Positions 8,275 through 16,662 of a stretch of 64,000 nt of DNA are shown piece after piece. Both the position numbers and the translations under genes were made by a program. Every line of letters starts with the position of its first letter. Position 1 is the first letter of the stretch. The notes below the pieces were generated by a model, which did not search any database, was not told where the DNA came from, and saw only the letters and a list, made by a program, of their open reading frames with translations. The DNA is from Collinsella provencensis (lineage in GTDB: Bacteria > Actinomycetota > Coriobacteriia > Coriobacteriales > Coriobacteriaceae), in NCBI RefSeq assembly GCF_900199705.1, contig NZ_LT904908.1, positions 798,530 to 862,529 on the forward strand. The letters are read 5' to 3'.

Positions 8275-9171
8275 CTATAGAAGTTGGATATAGATGGTGT
8301 TAGCGGTTCCGGTTGAAGGTGCCGCACTCGTGCCAAGGGTGATTCCAAGAGCCTGTAGAGCCGCATAGGCTGTTGTCGCACCCGTGCCGCCCTGAGATAC
8401 GGGAAGGGTGCCTGAAACGTCGCTAATCGCGTGTGTGTGGCTTGCGGCGGCTGCTCCAAGATTAGTTCGTGCCTGTTCGGCGGTTGTAGCACCCGTGCCG
8501 CCCTTCTCCACTGTAAGAGTCTCTGCCATCTGCTCTTGGATAGCGGTGATTTGGTTAGCAAGATTTCCAGCGGTGTCCTCGTCAAGGATGCCTTGGATTC
8601 CCTCGAACCAAGTGTTGAACTCGGCGTCGTACTGAGAGAAGAGTCCGGTTGTGTCGATTTGCTCGACAACGCCCGTCACGAAGCCGCAAACAGTGTTGTC
8701 GGGTCGCTTGTCGGTGATATCTTCTTCGCTGAGTTCAACCGCACCCGAAGCCACGTGAACCTCAGCGAGGACTAAATCAAAGACTTCATCCTCGCGTGAG
8801 TGTGCGGGTGCTTGCGGGTTGGCACTCGCCGCACCTTGGATAACCTTGAGTTCGATAAGTCGGTTGGATAGGTTGAGCGAGCAAACAACCTTGTCGATTC
8901 GAGGGTTGTTTGCATCGCCCGTTGCGATGGTGAGTTCCTTTGCGGACTCGCTGAGTTCGTAGAAGTAGCCGTTTATCCAAGCCTTGCCAACCGCCACGTT
9001 CACCGCCATCTTGCCGTTTGCGGGTGATACCTTTAGTTGGTTGGCGGGATTCACGTAGACGCCGTTGCCGATGAATGAAGCGAAGTAAGAAGCCAAGTCG
9101 GCACTTGAGTAAGTCCTATCGTAACTTCCTTCCGCTCCCTGAGCGTCAAAGAAAGAGTAGTGTTCAGCCAT
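8275..9171 (-). CDS. Tail fibre protein with GGTGATTA repeats
   Basis: A 298-residue fibre. Residues 1-150 form the module shared with the 6739-7506 product; about residues 190-215 resemble a coiled coil; then GGTGATTAEQARTNLG and GGTGATTAYAALQALG repeats surround AASHTHAISDVSGTLPVSQ. The GGTGATTAxxAxxNLG repeat with xHTHxxSDV is widespread in phage fibres that thread through baseplates. Two fibre paralogues in one operon may give two host specificities. The start codon is preceded directly by ACAACTGAAT with AAAGGA just before. Confidence 0.8.
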   Translation of the reverse strand: MAEHYSFFDAQGAEGSYDRTYSSADLASYFASFIGNGVYVNPANQLKVSPANGKMAVNVAVGKAWINGYFYELSESAKELTIATGDANNPRIDKVVCSLNLSNRLIELKVIQGAASANPQAPAHSREDEVFDLVLAEVHVASGAVELSEEDITDKRPDNTVCGFVTGVVEQIDTTGLFSQYDAEFNTWFEGIQGILDEDTAGNLANQITAIQEQMAETLTVEKGGTGATTAEQARTNLGAAAASHTHAISDVSGTLPVSQGGTGATTAYAALQALGITLGTSAAPSTGTANTIYIQLL

Positions 9172-9189
9172 ATTCAGTTGTCCTTTCGT

Positions 9190-10275
9190 TTATAGGATTA
9201 GTCGCTGTGCCGTCAGCCCCTCGCCGATGGTGAGCGTTACCAACATCCCGTCCCCCTCGTCAATCACGTTGACTTCTGAGACGTAATCGGTTGTCTGCAC
9301 GTTGAAAGCCCTGTCGCGTAGTGTGACTTTCGCCCCAAGAGCATCCAAGGCTTGCTGTACCGTCACGACGGCTTCTGCGTCAACGGATAGGGTTGCGGGC
9401 GTTAGAGATGCCTTTGCTTCCTCTTGGAGCATCGCCAAGTAATCCTCGGCACTGATAGTCTGCGTATCGCCGTTCTCGTCCTTGTAGGTTGATTGTAGGT
9501 TCCGGCAATCCGCGAAACCCTCGCGTCTCGCAAGTCCCGTCAAGGACTCGTCCCCCACGACTGTCAATACTCGTTCGGCTCCCTCGCCCTGTCCGCCTGC
9601 CTTCACAATATTCACGAGTTCCTTTTCGGACTCGGAGTAGTTTAGGGTGGAGACGTTGTTCAAGTCGCGTGAGAAGAGCAAAGGTTCTGGACTCGTGATA
9701 GTCCTGTCCGCACCTTCCAAGAGAGTGAAGACGAACCGTTCCGCATTCTCGCAATAAACGTCGAAGCCTATTGGGTTGCCATCGGTGGAAGTGGCCGTCT
9801 CAACAACGTCCCCGATAGTATCCAAGAGGTTCGAGTAAGAGACTTGCTTATCGACTGTGGGAGTGGAGATTTGCGGTTTGTCCATGCGGCTGAACAAGGC
9901 TCGGTTGCCCTGCGTGTTCTTCTCAACCAAGTCGTTCACGTAGTCGCGGAGGTTGACTTTGCGGCTGTAGGTGTCCCATACGATTCGGTACGCGAGTATG
10001 CCTTTTAGTTCGTTGCCGTAGGCTGTGTACGTGGTTGTCCCTTCTTCGTCCGTGTCGTACTCGATGGAGTAGCACATCCCGCAAATCTGGGGATTGACGT
10101 AGATGAAGTAGCCAACCTTGAGCATCCTTTCAACCTCTTGGGTGAAGTTGCCCTTGATTGTCCAAGTCCCGCAACCCTTGAAGGACTTCGTGAAGTTGAG
10201 CGAAGCGTAGGAGTCGAGGACACCGACGCACTCTGTAGGCGTGATGCCCTCGACTTTGTAGACGTATATATTCAT
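9190..10275 (-). CDS. Tail hub protein, siphovirus Gp37-like
   Basis: A 361-residue protein with the pattern of the ReqiPepy6 Gp37-like tail family, which includes tail hubs of siphoviruses of Gram-positive hosts: an N-terminal beta domain (LDSYASLNFTKSFKGCGTWTIKG), a central LLDTIGDVVETA segment and a C-terminal domain ending in beta strands. It is just downstream of the distal tail gene, as expected for the tail-associated hub. No peptidase motif was seen, so cell-wall cleavage is not claimed. Confidence 0.7.
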   Translation of the reverse strand: MNIYVYKVEGITPTECVGVLDSYASLNFTKSFKGCGTWTIKGNFTQEVERMLKVGYFIYVNPQICGMCYSIEYDTDEEGTTTYTAYGNELKGILAYRIVWDTYSRKVNLRDYVNDLVEKNTQGNRALFSRMDKPQISTPTVDKQVSYSNLLDTIGDVVETATSTDGNPIGFDVYCENAERFVFTLLEGADRTITSPEPLLFSRDLNNVSTLNYSESEKELVNIVKAGGQGEGAERVLTVVGDESLTGLARREGFADCRNLQSTYKDENGDTQTISAEDYLAMLQEEAKASLTPATLSVDAEAVVTVQQALDALGAKVTLRDRAFNVQTTDYVSEVNVIDEGDGMLVTLTIGEGLTAQRLIL

Positions 10276-10278
10276 CCG

Positions 10279-11154
10279 TTACACCTCGATTAGTTGCGGG
10301 GTGTAGTAGACGTTGCATTCAAGGGTTCCGGTTGACTCTTCGTCGTAGTCGTAGCGGAAACTTGAGATGCCCACGGGCATTTGAAGCCAAGTTGATTCGA
10401 GGGAGACGTATTGCAACCAGTTCTCGTCAAGGGTTGTGTTGCGACAACTCTTAGTGCCGTACCCCGTGTTGACTTCTACTTCTTCGCCGCTCTCAAGAGT
10501 CGCTTCGATGGTAAGTTCCTCGCCCGTGTTCACGTTCATAAGAGTCGGGTTGATGATGGTTCCGGCTACCGCCTTGAAGGTGATAATCATTCCAGTTTCA
10601 ACCTCGGACTCGTTGCGTAAATCGACAATCTTGGAAGTGCTTCTGTGTCCAAACGTGAAGCGTTGCCCCACGGGGTTAGAGAACGGGAAGTGAAAGTCCT
10701 TTATCCAACCAGTGATAGAAGCCTGTTGCTCTTGGATAGTCTCGAAGAACGGGTTTGAGCAAGTCCCCTCGATTGTGAACTTGGTAAGCATCTCGCAGTT
10801 GAGGTACCAGTCCGTTTCGTATTGAAGGGTGCTGGTTGCCGTGATGCGGAGACGGTATCTATCATCAATCACCAAGTAGAAGTCCGTTGTGGGGACGATT
10901 ACCTTCTGTAGAGTAGCCTTGCGGCTCTTCATTTCCTCTTCGGTGTCGGCAAGGACGTAGCCTTCGATAACGACTTCTCGCGTGCCGTACTGTCGTGCGG
11001 TTATCGTCTGTCCCGCCTGTCCCGCACCCACGTAGGATGAAAGGTTCGCTTCGATTGAACCCAAGTCCAATAGGCTCTTGGTGTACGTCTTGTTGTCGAA
11101 GTTGATAGCAACCGTGCCGTCAAGGTTCGTGATGGTGTACTTGCGTTTTCTCAT
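10279..11154 (-). CDS. Distal tail protein (Dit-like)
   Basis: A 291-residue protein of the siphovirus tail family. Its N-terminal half (ITARQYGTREVVIEGYVLADTEEEMKSRKATLQK) follows the Dit pattern, in which a strand-rich ring domain is followed by xxRxxxixgxi and a helical LxxxL segment. Aromatic FHFPF and SNPVG motifs follow. It lies directly after the tape measure gene in transcription order. Dit forms the hexameric adaptor joining the tail tube to the hub and fibres. Confidence 0.75.
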   Translation of the reverse strand: MRKRKYTITNLDGTVAINFDNKTYTKSLLDLGSIEANLSSYVGAGQAGQTITARQYGTREVVIEGYVLADTEEEMKSRKATLQKVIVPTTDFYLVIDDRYRLRITATSTLQYETDWYLNCEMLTKFTIEGTCSNPFFETIQEQQASITGWIKDFHFPFSNPVGQRFTFGHRSTSKIVDLRNESEVETGMIITFKAVAGTIINPTLMNVNTGEELTIEATLESGEEVEVNTGYGTKSCRNTTLDENWLQYVSLESTWLQMPVGISSFRYDYDEESTGTLECNVYYTPQLIEV

Positions 11155-11165
11155 ATCCCTCCAAT

Positions 11166-13148
11166 CTAAGCGAGTGCGAGTTGACGAACCGAACGCTTGA
11201 ACTCGCGTGCGGAGTCCTTTTCGTTCAGCGTCTTGGGCGAGTAGTTGTTCACCACAACTGTTGTCGTGGAAGTGCTGTTGTTCGTCGTGCCGCCCTGTGA
11301 GCCGTCGAAAGCCCCTCCAAGGCGTGCATTGCTGTAGGCTCGGTAGTTGGCTTCAACGTCCGGCATATCGACTGCAAAAGCATCTGAGACGCTTGTAGCG
11401 GCGTTCTTGACTGTCTTTAGTACGCCCTTGAGTCCGCCGTTGATTCCCTCTTCCATACCAAGCATTGTGAAATCGCCGATTTCAGCGAAGACTTTCGAAG
11501 GAGAATGGATTCCAAGTAGTCCCTTCGCCCACGAGATAGCATCGTTCACGACACCGCCGATTGCGTTGATTACGCTTTGAGCACCGCTTGTGATGCCGTT
11601 CACCAAACCTTGGATGATGTTGGAGCCGACTGAAACGACACGTCCCGGTAGGCTCGCAAGCCCGTTGATTAGGTTAGACGCGAACTGAGAAGCCGCGTTG
11701 GCCGCGTTGCTCGCCATCTGCCCCACCCAAGAGGCAACACGTGAAATGACGTTGGATAGGAACGAAGCCACGCGGGAAGGAAGTTGGGTAAGGAAGTTCA
11801 CGACGTTGTTCAAGAACTGAGAACCAGCCTGCACCGCGTTGCTCGCCATACTTGAAACCCAAGAAGCGACGTTGGTTAGCACACTCATTAGGAACGATGC
11901 GATGTTCGCGGGGAGTTGGCTGAACCAAGTGAGCATGGTAGTAATAGCGTTGGGGATAGTCACCGTGAAGAAGTTCACTATCGCACCCCACACCATAGAC
12001 GCTGTTGAACTAATGGCGTTCCAAGCGTTGATAACCGCGTTGCGGAATCCCTCGTTGGTTGTCCAAAGGGTGATAAGTGCCGTAACGAGTGCGGCGATAA
12101 GGGTTGCGATAAGTACGAACGGGTTGGCGTTCATAACCGCGTTCAAAGCCGCTTGAGCGATGGTAGCCGCTTCGTTGGCAGTCTTGAAGGCGGTAATGGC
12201 TGTCGTGATGCCCTGAACGATTCCGGCGATTGTGGTAGCCGCTTGGAAGCCTAAGAACGCACCGACAACGGCTGCGATTGCGGGTGCCCACTGTAGGAAC
12301 GTGTCCTTGATTGCGGGCAAGTTGTCCTTGAACCACTGAATAGCGGGTTGGCAGTTGTTGAGTAGAGTGGTGCCGAAGTTAGTCAAGTCGGTAACGATGG
12401 GCATTAGTGCCGTACCTAAATCCGACAACGCCTGATTCATAGCGTCCTGTGCTTCACGGTAGGCGATTAGTTCCGCGTTGTTGTCGCGGTAAGCCTGTCC
12501 GGTTTCGCTGTAGAGTCCGTTGAGCGTGTCGGTGATAAGTTGGCTTCGCTCGGCTTCGGTGTTGCAAGCGGCGAGTTTCGCGTTGAACTCGTCCTCGCTT
12601 ACGCCCGCCCAGTTCAAAGCGTCTGCCAGTGAGCCTACCACGGTGCCAGTCTTAGCCGTCTCGTTGGCGGCTTCGGTGAGCGATTCGAGCGGCAGGGAAT
12701 CGCCAAAGGTTGCGAACACGCCAGCGGCTATGTTCGTCCATTGGCTAAGTTGCTCTTCGCTCGTGCATAGTTGAGCAAGGTGGTTCGATGCTTCAACGGC
12801 TGTGTCGGTTTCTCCCAAGAGTCCTACGAAGCCCCTGTAGGTGTTGCCAGCCGCTTCGGCACTCCAACCCGCTTGCTGGAAGGCCGTGTCCAGTTTCCCC
12901 ATATCCTCCTGAGTCTCGTTAGCCACGCTAACAAGGCTCGCCACGGCTGCTGTGATAGCCGCGAAGCCAACGGCGGCGGCTGTCTTGACGCTTGAGGAAA
13001 AGGAGTTCCAAGAGTCAGACATGGACTTCGTAGAAGATTCGGTTTGACTCTCGGTGTCCTGAGTTGTCTTGCGGACACCCTCAATCTCGGACTTAGCGGC
13101 TGTTGAGTCGGCTTCGATGCCGATTCGTAGTGTGCCTAAATCTAACAA
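11166..13148 (-). CDS. Tail tape measure protein
   Basis: A 660-residue protein with an N-terminal helical part, an Ala/Ile-rich hydrophobic centre with several membrane-like segments (about residues 290-370) and heptad-like ITNVASWVSSMASN repeats (about 420-500), typical of tape measures. GIHSPSKVFAEIGDFTMLGMEEGI near the C-terminus is a very common tape-measure motif (GIHSPSkvfaeiGey). At about 0.15 nm per residue it predicts a tail near 100 nm. The start is a TTG at 13148 behind AAGGCGG. Confidence 0.93.
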   Translation of the reverse strand: MLDLGTLRIGIEADSTAAKSEIEGVRKTTQDTESQTESSTKSMSDSWNSFSSSVKTAAAVGFAAITAAVASLVSVANETQEDMGKLDTAFQQAGWSAEAAGNTYRGFVGLLGETDTAVEASNHLAQLCTSEEQLSQWTNIAAGVFATFGDSLPLESLTEAANETAKTGTVVGSLADALNWAGVSEDEFNAKLAACNTEAERSQLITDTLNGLYSETGQAYRDNNAELIAYREAQDAMNQALSDLGTALMPIVTDLTNFGTTLLNNCQPAIQWFKDNLPAIKDTFLQWAPAIAAVVGAFLGFQAATTIAGIVQGITTAITAFKTANEAATIAQAALNAVMNANPFVLIATLIAALVTALITLWTTNEGFRNAVINAWNAISSTASMVWGAIVNFFTVTIPNAITTMLTWFSQLPANIASFLMSVLTNVASWVSSMASNAVQAGSQFLNNVVNFLTQLPSRVASFLSNVISRVASWVGQMASNAANAASQFASNLINGLASLPGRVVSVGSNIIQGLVNGITSGAQSVINAIGGVVNDAISWAKGLLGIHSPSKVFAEIGDFTMLGMEEGINGGLKGVLKTVKNAATSVSDAFAVDMPDVEANYRAYSNARLGGAFDGSQGGTTNNSTSTTTVVVNNYSPKTLNEKDSAREFKRSVRQLALA

Positions 13149-13164
13149 GTGTTCACCGCCTTAG

Positions 13165-13437
13165 TTAGTGTTCGAACTGTTTTCTAAGTGCGGCTCTATC
13201 GGGTTCCTGCTGTGCGAAACGCCAGCAGTTTTCGAGGTATTCCCTACCTTCGTCAGTCTCCTTGAGACGTATAACGTATGCGTCTCTAAGCAACTCGTTG
13301 AAAGTGAGGGTGTCCATCTCCATTTGCTCTGAGATGGACACCCCGAAGTAGTGAAATATGAGACTGTACCGCTCTAACCCAACAGCGAGGTAGGGTTCGC
13401 TATCTTCTTTTTGCTTGTCTGCTATTGGGTAGTGCGG
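13165..13437 (-). CDS. Tail assembly chaperone extension (-1 frame)
   Basis: A minus-strand frame overlaps the end of the chaperone at 13422-13757 and runs on for about 85 codons to a TAA at 13165-13167. It has no start codon in its first third and encodes ERYSLIFHYFGVSISEQMEMDTLTFNELLRDAYV and EGREYLENCWRFAQQEPD. It lies in the -1 frame and in the place of the lambda GT extension, before the tape measure. A -1 frame stop (TAA in GCTAAAGTC) limits the slip to the last eight or so codons of the short form. The slippery site is not canonical (possibly C-TCT-TTC). Confidence 0.72.
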   Translation of the reverse strand, partial: PHYPIADKQKEDSEPYLAVGLERYSLIFHYFGVSISEQMEMDTLTFNELLRDAYVIRLKETDEGREYLENCWRFAQQEPDRAALRKQFEH

Positions 13438-13757
13438 AAAGAGACTTTAGCAGCCACCTCTTTAGCGTAGAACTGTAGGTAATCGCCGATAACCAAGAGT
13501 GCAACGGAATAATCGTAATCATCTTCAAGTTGCTCTTGGGTGAAGGTGATTCCCTCGGTGTTGCGGTTGAGGACTCGGCAGAAGATAGCCATAGTCTCCT
13601 TCATAATCTTGGAGGAGTTCTTGGCGTCGTTGCCCATCTCCTGAAGCCGCATGATGGACTCTTGAAGAGCCTGTGTCGGACGGTTGAGGTTCAGTTCCGT
13701 ACCGTCGAATAGACGAACCTGATAGAGTTCACTAAAAGCAGCAGTCAAATCGAGCAT
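13422..13757 (-). CDS. Tail assembly chaperone, short form (gpG-like)
   Basis: A 111-residue helical protein between the major tail gene and the tape measure, the position of gpG-type chaperones. It opens MLDLTAAFSELYQVRLFDGTELNLNRPTQALQESIMRL, a pattern shared by chaperones of Gram-positive siphoviruses. It binds the tape measure during tail assembly. ACAACTGACTAAGGAG precedes the start, and the 3' end is read in two frames (see 13165-13437). Confidence 0.75.
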   Translation of the reverse strand: MLDLTAAFSELYQVRLFDGTELNLNRPTQALQESIMRLQEMGNDAKNSSKIMKETMAIFCRVLNRNTEGITFTQEQLEDDYDYSVALLVIGDYLQFYAKEVAAKVSFRTTQ

Positions 13758-13790
13758 GTGTTTCTCCTTAGTCAGTTGTTTTGGTAAAAG

Positions 13791-13823
13791 AAAAAAGGGG
13801 CAAGGGACTAATCCCCCGCCCCT
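13791..13823 (-). terminator. Terminator between major tail gene and chaperone
   Basis: On the minus strand GGGGC-GGGGGA pairs with TCCCTT-GCCCC across TTAG and is followed by TTTTTT. It lies just after the major tail gene and before the chaperone; it may lower expression of the later genes relative to the abundant tail tube subunit. Confidence 0.8.
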
Positions 13824-13845
13824 GTCGGTTTTTCGAAGTGTCGGC

Positions 13846-14403
13846 CTACTCAGTCTTGCCGGTTACGCTCGCGTCTTCCTCTTCGTAGATAATGAGAGTG
13901 CCATCATCGTCAATCGGGAACGCGGTGAACTCGGCGTCGATTACTGTCTCCTCGTCCTTAGTGAAGGCAATCTCGAAGCCCGCTTCGTTGGAGCCAACGA
14001 TAGTAATGCGGATATCACCCTCAGCCGCGTCCTCGTGGACGAAGCGGAGAACGTACTTCTTGCCGTCGTAGTTGCCGACACCGCCAATCTTGACGATTCG
14101 CTTGCCAGCGGTGTCCTCGTCAACACGTCCGGTGTTCACGAGTTTCTGTAGAGTCTTGCCGTTCCAAGTCATGATGCCGGATTGAAGGGTTACGTTCTCG
14201 TTCGTAATCATCTTCTTTACGGCGATGCCTAAGTCATCGGAAGCGGTGTAGAACTCAGGCTCGTAGGTGAGTGTCGCACCACCGCTGATTAGTCCGAGGA
14301 TGTTATCATCAACCTCAAGGGTGGAGTCCTCGGGGATGGTGTCGGTGAACTCTGTTGCGTAGAGTTTTCCGCTACCGAGTACAATCTTCTTGTTGATAGC
14401 CAT
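13846..14403 (-). CDS. Major tail protein
   Basis: A 185-residue, strand-rich protein beginning MAINKKIVLGSGKLYATEF, a common opening for tail tube subunits of siphoviruses of Firmicutes and Actinobacteria. It contains GGATLTYEPEFYTASDDLGIAVKKMIT, where the tube fold normally has LxGGxxLxYxxE, and an acidic C-terminus. Its position between head-completion genes and the chaperone fits. ACAACTGAATAA and AAAGGAG precede the ATG. Confidence 0.8.
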   Translation of the reverse strand: MAINKKIVLGSGKLYATEFTDTIPEDSTLEVDDNILGLISGGATLTYEPEFYTASDDLGIAVKKMITNENVTLQSGIMTWNGKTLQKLVNTGRVDEDTAGKRIVKIGGVGNYDGKKYVLRFVHEDAAEGDIRITIVGSNEAGFEIAFTKDEETVIDAEFTAFPIDDDGTLIIYEEEDASVTGKTE

Positions 14404-14446
14404 CTATTCAACTCCTTTGCGTTATTCAGTTGTGAAGTCGTGGAGC

Positions 14447-14788
14447 CTAATGCTTGGCTACCACGTCGAAGTAGGTGAGGACTTGCGGGGTGTTGGTGTC
14501 GGCGTCGAGCAACGCACCGCCCCCGTTCGAAGAGATTGAGCAACCGAACTTGGTAGAGTCCCCAAGAGTCACTAACGAGTCGGTTATCTTCTGCTCAACC
14601 TCTACCGCCTGTTCCTGAGTCTTTGCGAACACTCGCGTTTGCAGACGGTATGTGGCTACCGCACCGTTGTCCGTGGCACGGTAGAAGGAATATGTGATAG
14701 CGGGCTTTCCCGCCTTCTCTGTCATATATGCTTGCGGGGCTATTCCTGTAGCCTGTTGGATAGCCCCCAATAGGCTTGAAAGTATCAT
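14447..14788 (-). CDS. Tail terminator protein
   Basis: A 113-residue protein of the mixed alpha/beta tail terminator type (PAITYSFYRATDNGAVATYRLQTRVFAKTQEQAVEVEQKITDSL, a pattern shared with lambda gpU-like terminators of Gram-positive phages). It directly follows the HK97 gp10-like gene (stop TAG then ATG) and precedes the major tail gene. It would cap the tail tube and join it to the head. Confidence 0.65.
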   Translation of the reverse strand: MILSSLLGAIQQATGIAPQAYMTEKAGKPAITYSFYRATDNGAVATYRLQTRVFAKTQEQAVEVEQKITDSLVTLGDSTKFGCSISSNGGGALLDADTNTPQVLTYFDVVAKH

Positions 14789-15190
14789 CTAAAACAACCC
14801 CTCGAACTTCTTTGTAATGTCTGATTGCTTCTCTCGTGCGGCTGGTTCCAAGAAGGGTTGCGGCTCGTTGCCGCTCGTCGTAACCCAGCCGTGCGAACCC
14901 TCGTATCTCCAAGGCGTCTTGCGTCCGTTGCCCTTGCTTGAGTGGATGCCCGTGCCGACTTCGACATATGGTGCGTACTCGACGTTCGAGAAGACAACGC
15001 CCTCTCGCCCATCGTCCTCTACCTCGAAGTCTATGGAACGTCTCAAGTTGCCCGTGTCGGACGGACACTTCTCTCTCGCCGCACCCTGAACCTCCGCACA
15101 CGCTTCCGCCATCGCCCGTTTGAGGTAGTTGGGTAAGTCCTTGTGTATGAACTCGCTAAGGTTCTGTGATACCTCGTGATTACTGGGCAT
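14789..15190 (-). CDS. HK97 gp10-like head-tail connector protein
   Basis: A 133-residue protein with the HK97 gp10/minor tail pattern: an N-terminal helix, AREKCPSDTGNLRRSIDFEVEDDG, VEYAPYVEVGTGIHSSKGNG and a C-terminal PQPFLEPAAREKQSDI. The (P)DTGxLrxSI and YxxxxExGTG motifs are diagnostic of the family. The start overlaps the end of the upstream gene. It takes part in joining head and tail. Confidence 0.85.
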   Translation of the reverse strand: MPSNHEVSQNLSEFIHKDLPNYLKRAMAEACAEVQGAAREKCPSDTGNLRRSIDFEVEDDGREGVVFSNVEYAPYVEVGTGIHSSKGNGRKTPWRYEGSHGWVTTSGNEPQPFLEPAAREKQSDITKKFEGLF

Positions 15191-15488
15191 TGGCGTTTCC
15201 GATTCGCTTTAGTTCAAGTACCCACTCGCACCCTTTGAAGGGTGTGGAAGTCTCAACCGTGAACTCTTCGTCTATGAGGGTGCCTTGTGGCAAGTCCTCA
15301 AGCGAGAAGCCAACCGCGTCGTAACGGGTGGTGATTAGTTCGTTCTGGTTGAATGTGCTTTGGGTGGGCGTGGTTATGTAGAGGGCAACGGCTCGGGATT
15401 CGTCGTAATCATCGAAAGCGAATCCCAAGCCGTCTGTTTTCCTGATTGGCTCTTGGATTGAGTGCTCAGTCATTCGTGAACGGAACAT
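15180..15488 (-). CDS. Head closure / connector protein
   Basis: A 102-residue protein between the DNA-packaging connector and the gp10-like gene, the place of SPP1 gp16-like head-closure proteins. The predicted strands (VALYITTPTQSTFNQNELITTRYDAVGFS, LIDEEFTVETSTPFKGCEWVLELKRI) fit that small beta-barrel. The ATG at 15488 is chosen over an upstream GTG because of its spacing from AGGGG. Confidence 0.6.
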   Translation of the reverse strand: MFRSRMTEHSIQEPIRKTDGLGFAFDDYDESRAVALYITTPTQSTFNQNELITTRYDAVGFSLEDLPQGTLIDEEFTVETSTPFKGCEWVLELKRIGNANAQ

Positions 15489-15500
15489 AGGCACTCACCC

Positions 15501-15785
15501 CTAAGCGGTGCGTATACGCTTGTGCTTGTTGAGTGATGCGTAGATAGCGGGGCTGTAGTCGCTCGTATAGGAAAGCGAGACACCGCCCGCCGATTCGCTC
15601 GATAAGCCCTGTGAATCCAACTTCGTCAAGTCCTCTTGGACAATCTTGAAGATAGTCGCGTTGAGCGAACTGTCTACCTCGTCCAAATGGCAGTAGTCGC
15701 ATACGAAGTCGGTTGCGTTCTCCAAGAGAAGTGAGAGAAGTTCGTCAGAGAGTGCGGGGTATAGGATTTTGAGTTTACTTAGCAT
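15501..15785 (-). CDS. Head-tail adaptor (gp6/gp15-like)
   Basis: A 94-residue helical protein (MLSKLKILYPALSDELLSLLLENATDFVCDYCHLDEV) matching the short phage connector family that docks under the portal: helices opening with LxxLLxxA and a DFVxxYCxxxxV core. It lies immediately after the capsid gene. ACAACCGAATAAAGAG precedes the ATG. Confidence 0.7.
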   Translation of the reverse strand: MLSKLKILYPALSDELLSLLLENATDFVCDYCHLDEVDSSLNATIFKIVQEDLTKLDSQGLSSESAGGVSLSYTSDYSPAIYASLNKHKRIRTA

Positions 15786-15816
15786 CTATAGCCCCTCTCT
15801 TTATTCGGTTGTATGA

Positions 15817-16626
15817 CTAAGCAGCGGCAGTGTTGAAGTTGATGATGCAAGACTCGGTATCGTCAACGAGTGCGATAAGTCCGTGGCGTTCGTAGACAAC
15901 GAGGTTGTCTTTAGTCTCGATATCTCTGTCCTGCTCTACGGTACCCTCACGCTTGACGAAGAAGCGTACAGCGTCCTTCTTGGTTGCGTAGACGGTGTTG
16001 GCGGGAACGAGTTTGGAGAAGATTACGGGAACGCCGCAAACTGTGCCGAACTGTCCGGTGTAAACGATATCGCCTTGACGGCTTGCAATGAAGTCAGCGT
16101 CCTTGCGGATAGCGGCCTTGCCGTCACCGCCCATAAGTAGGAAGAGGTTGTCTTCGTTCTCAACGCCGATTTCCTGTAGAGCATCAACGATTGCGTCATA
16201 GGTGAGTGCGGTTGTAACGTCAACGGAGTTGCTAATCTTGGCGAGTTCGGTGAAGTATTCGGTGCGGATTTCGTTAGCCATAGCCTTGGCCGCACCATCG
16301 GCGAACACGTCTTGGATGGTTGGGTCAGTCATAACGTCAATGTCGTTGAACTTGTAGGACTGCTGGTAACGCTTGACTGTGTAATCAGTCTCTTCCATAT
16401 CAATGGAGCCGTACTTGGTGTTCTTGGCACCCTTGGCGAGTGCTTCGACGGTGCCGGAATAGGTGTACTTGTGTACCTTCTTGGTGAGTCCAGCGTCGGT
16501 TGTGAGGGTGGTGTCGAGAGTCATAAGAGAGTTCACGTCAAGAAGGGAGTTGACGGTATCGGTAATCTTGTTCTCGACTACGAAGTTGGAATATAAATCA
16601 ATGGTTCCGGCGGTAGGTTCAGCCAT
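15817..16626 (-). CDS. Major capsid protein
   Basis: A 269-residue protein in the HK97-fold position, following scaffold and preceding connectors. Features include VNSLLDVNSLMTLDTTLTTDAGLTKKVHKYTYSG, QQSYKFNDIDVMTDPTIQDVF and a C-terminal DNLVVYERHGLIALVDDT, all common in short capsid proteins of gut siphoviruses. There is no N-terminal delta domain; scaffolding is supplied by the separate gene at 16663. ACAACTGAATAAGGAG precedes the ATG at 16626. Confidence 0.85.
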   Translation of the reverse strand: MAEPTAGTIDLYSNFVVENKITDTVNSLLDVNSLMTLDTTLTTDAGLTKKVHKYTYSGTVEALAKGAKNTKYGSIDMEETDYTVKRYQQSYKFNDIDVMTDPTIQDVFADGAAKAMANEIRTEYFTELAKISNSVDVTTALTYDAIVDALQEIGVENEDNLFLLMGGDGKAAIRKDADFIASRQGDIVYTGQFGTVCGVPVIFSKLVPANTVYATKKDAVRFFVKREGTVEQDRDIETKDNLVVYERHGLIALVDDTESCIINFNTAAA

Positions 16627-16662
16627 GTTTGATTCTCCTTATTCAGTTGTAGGGTTGGTTTA

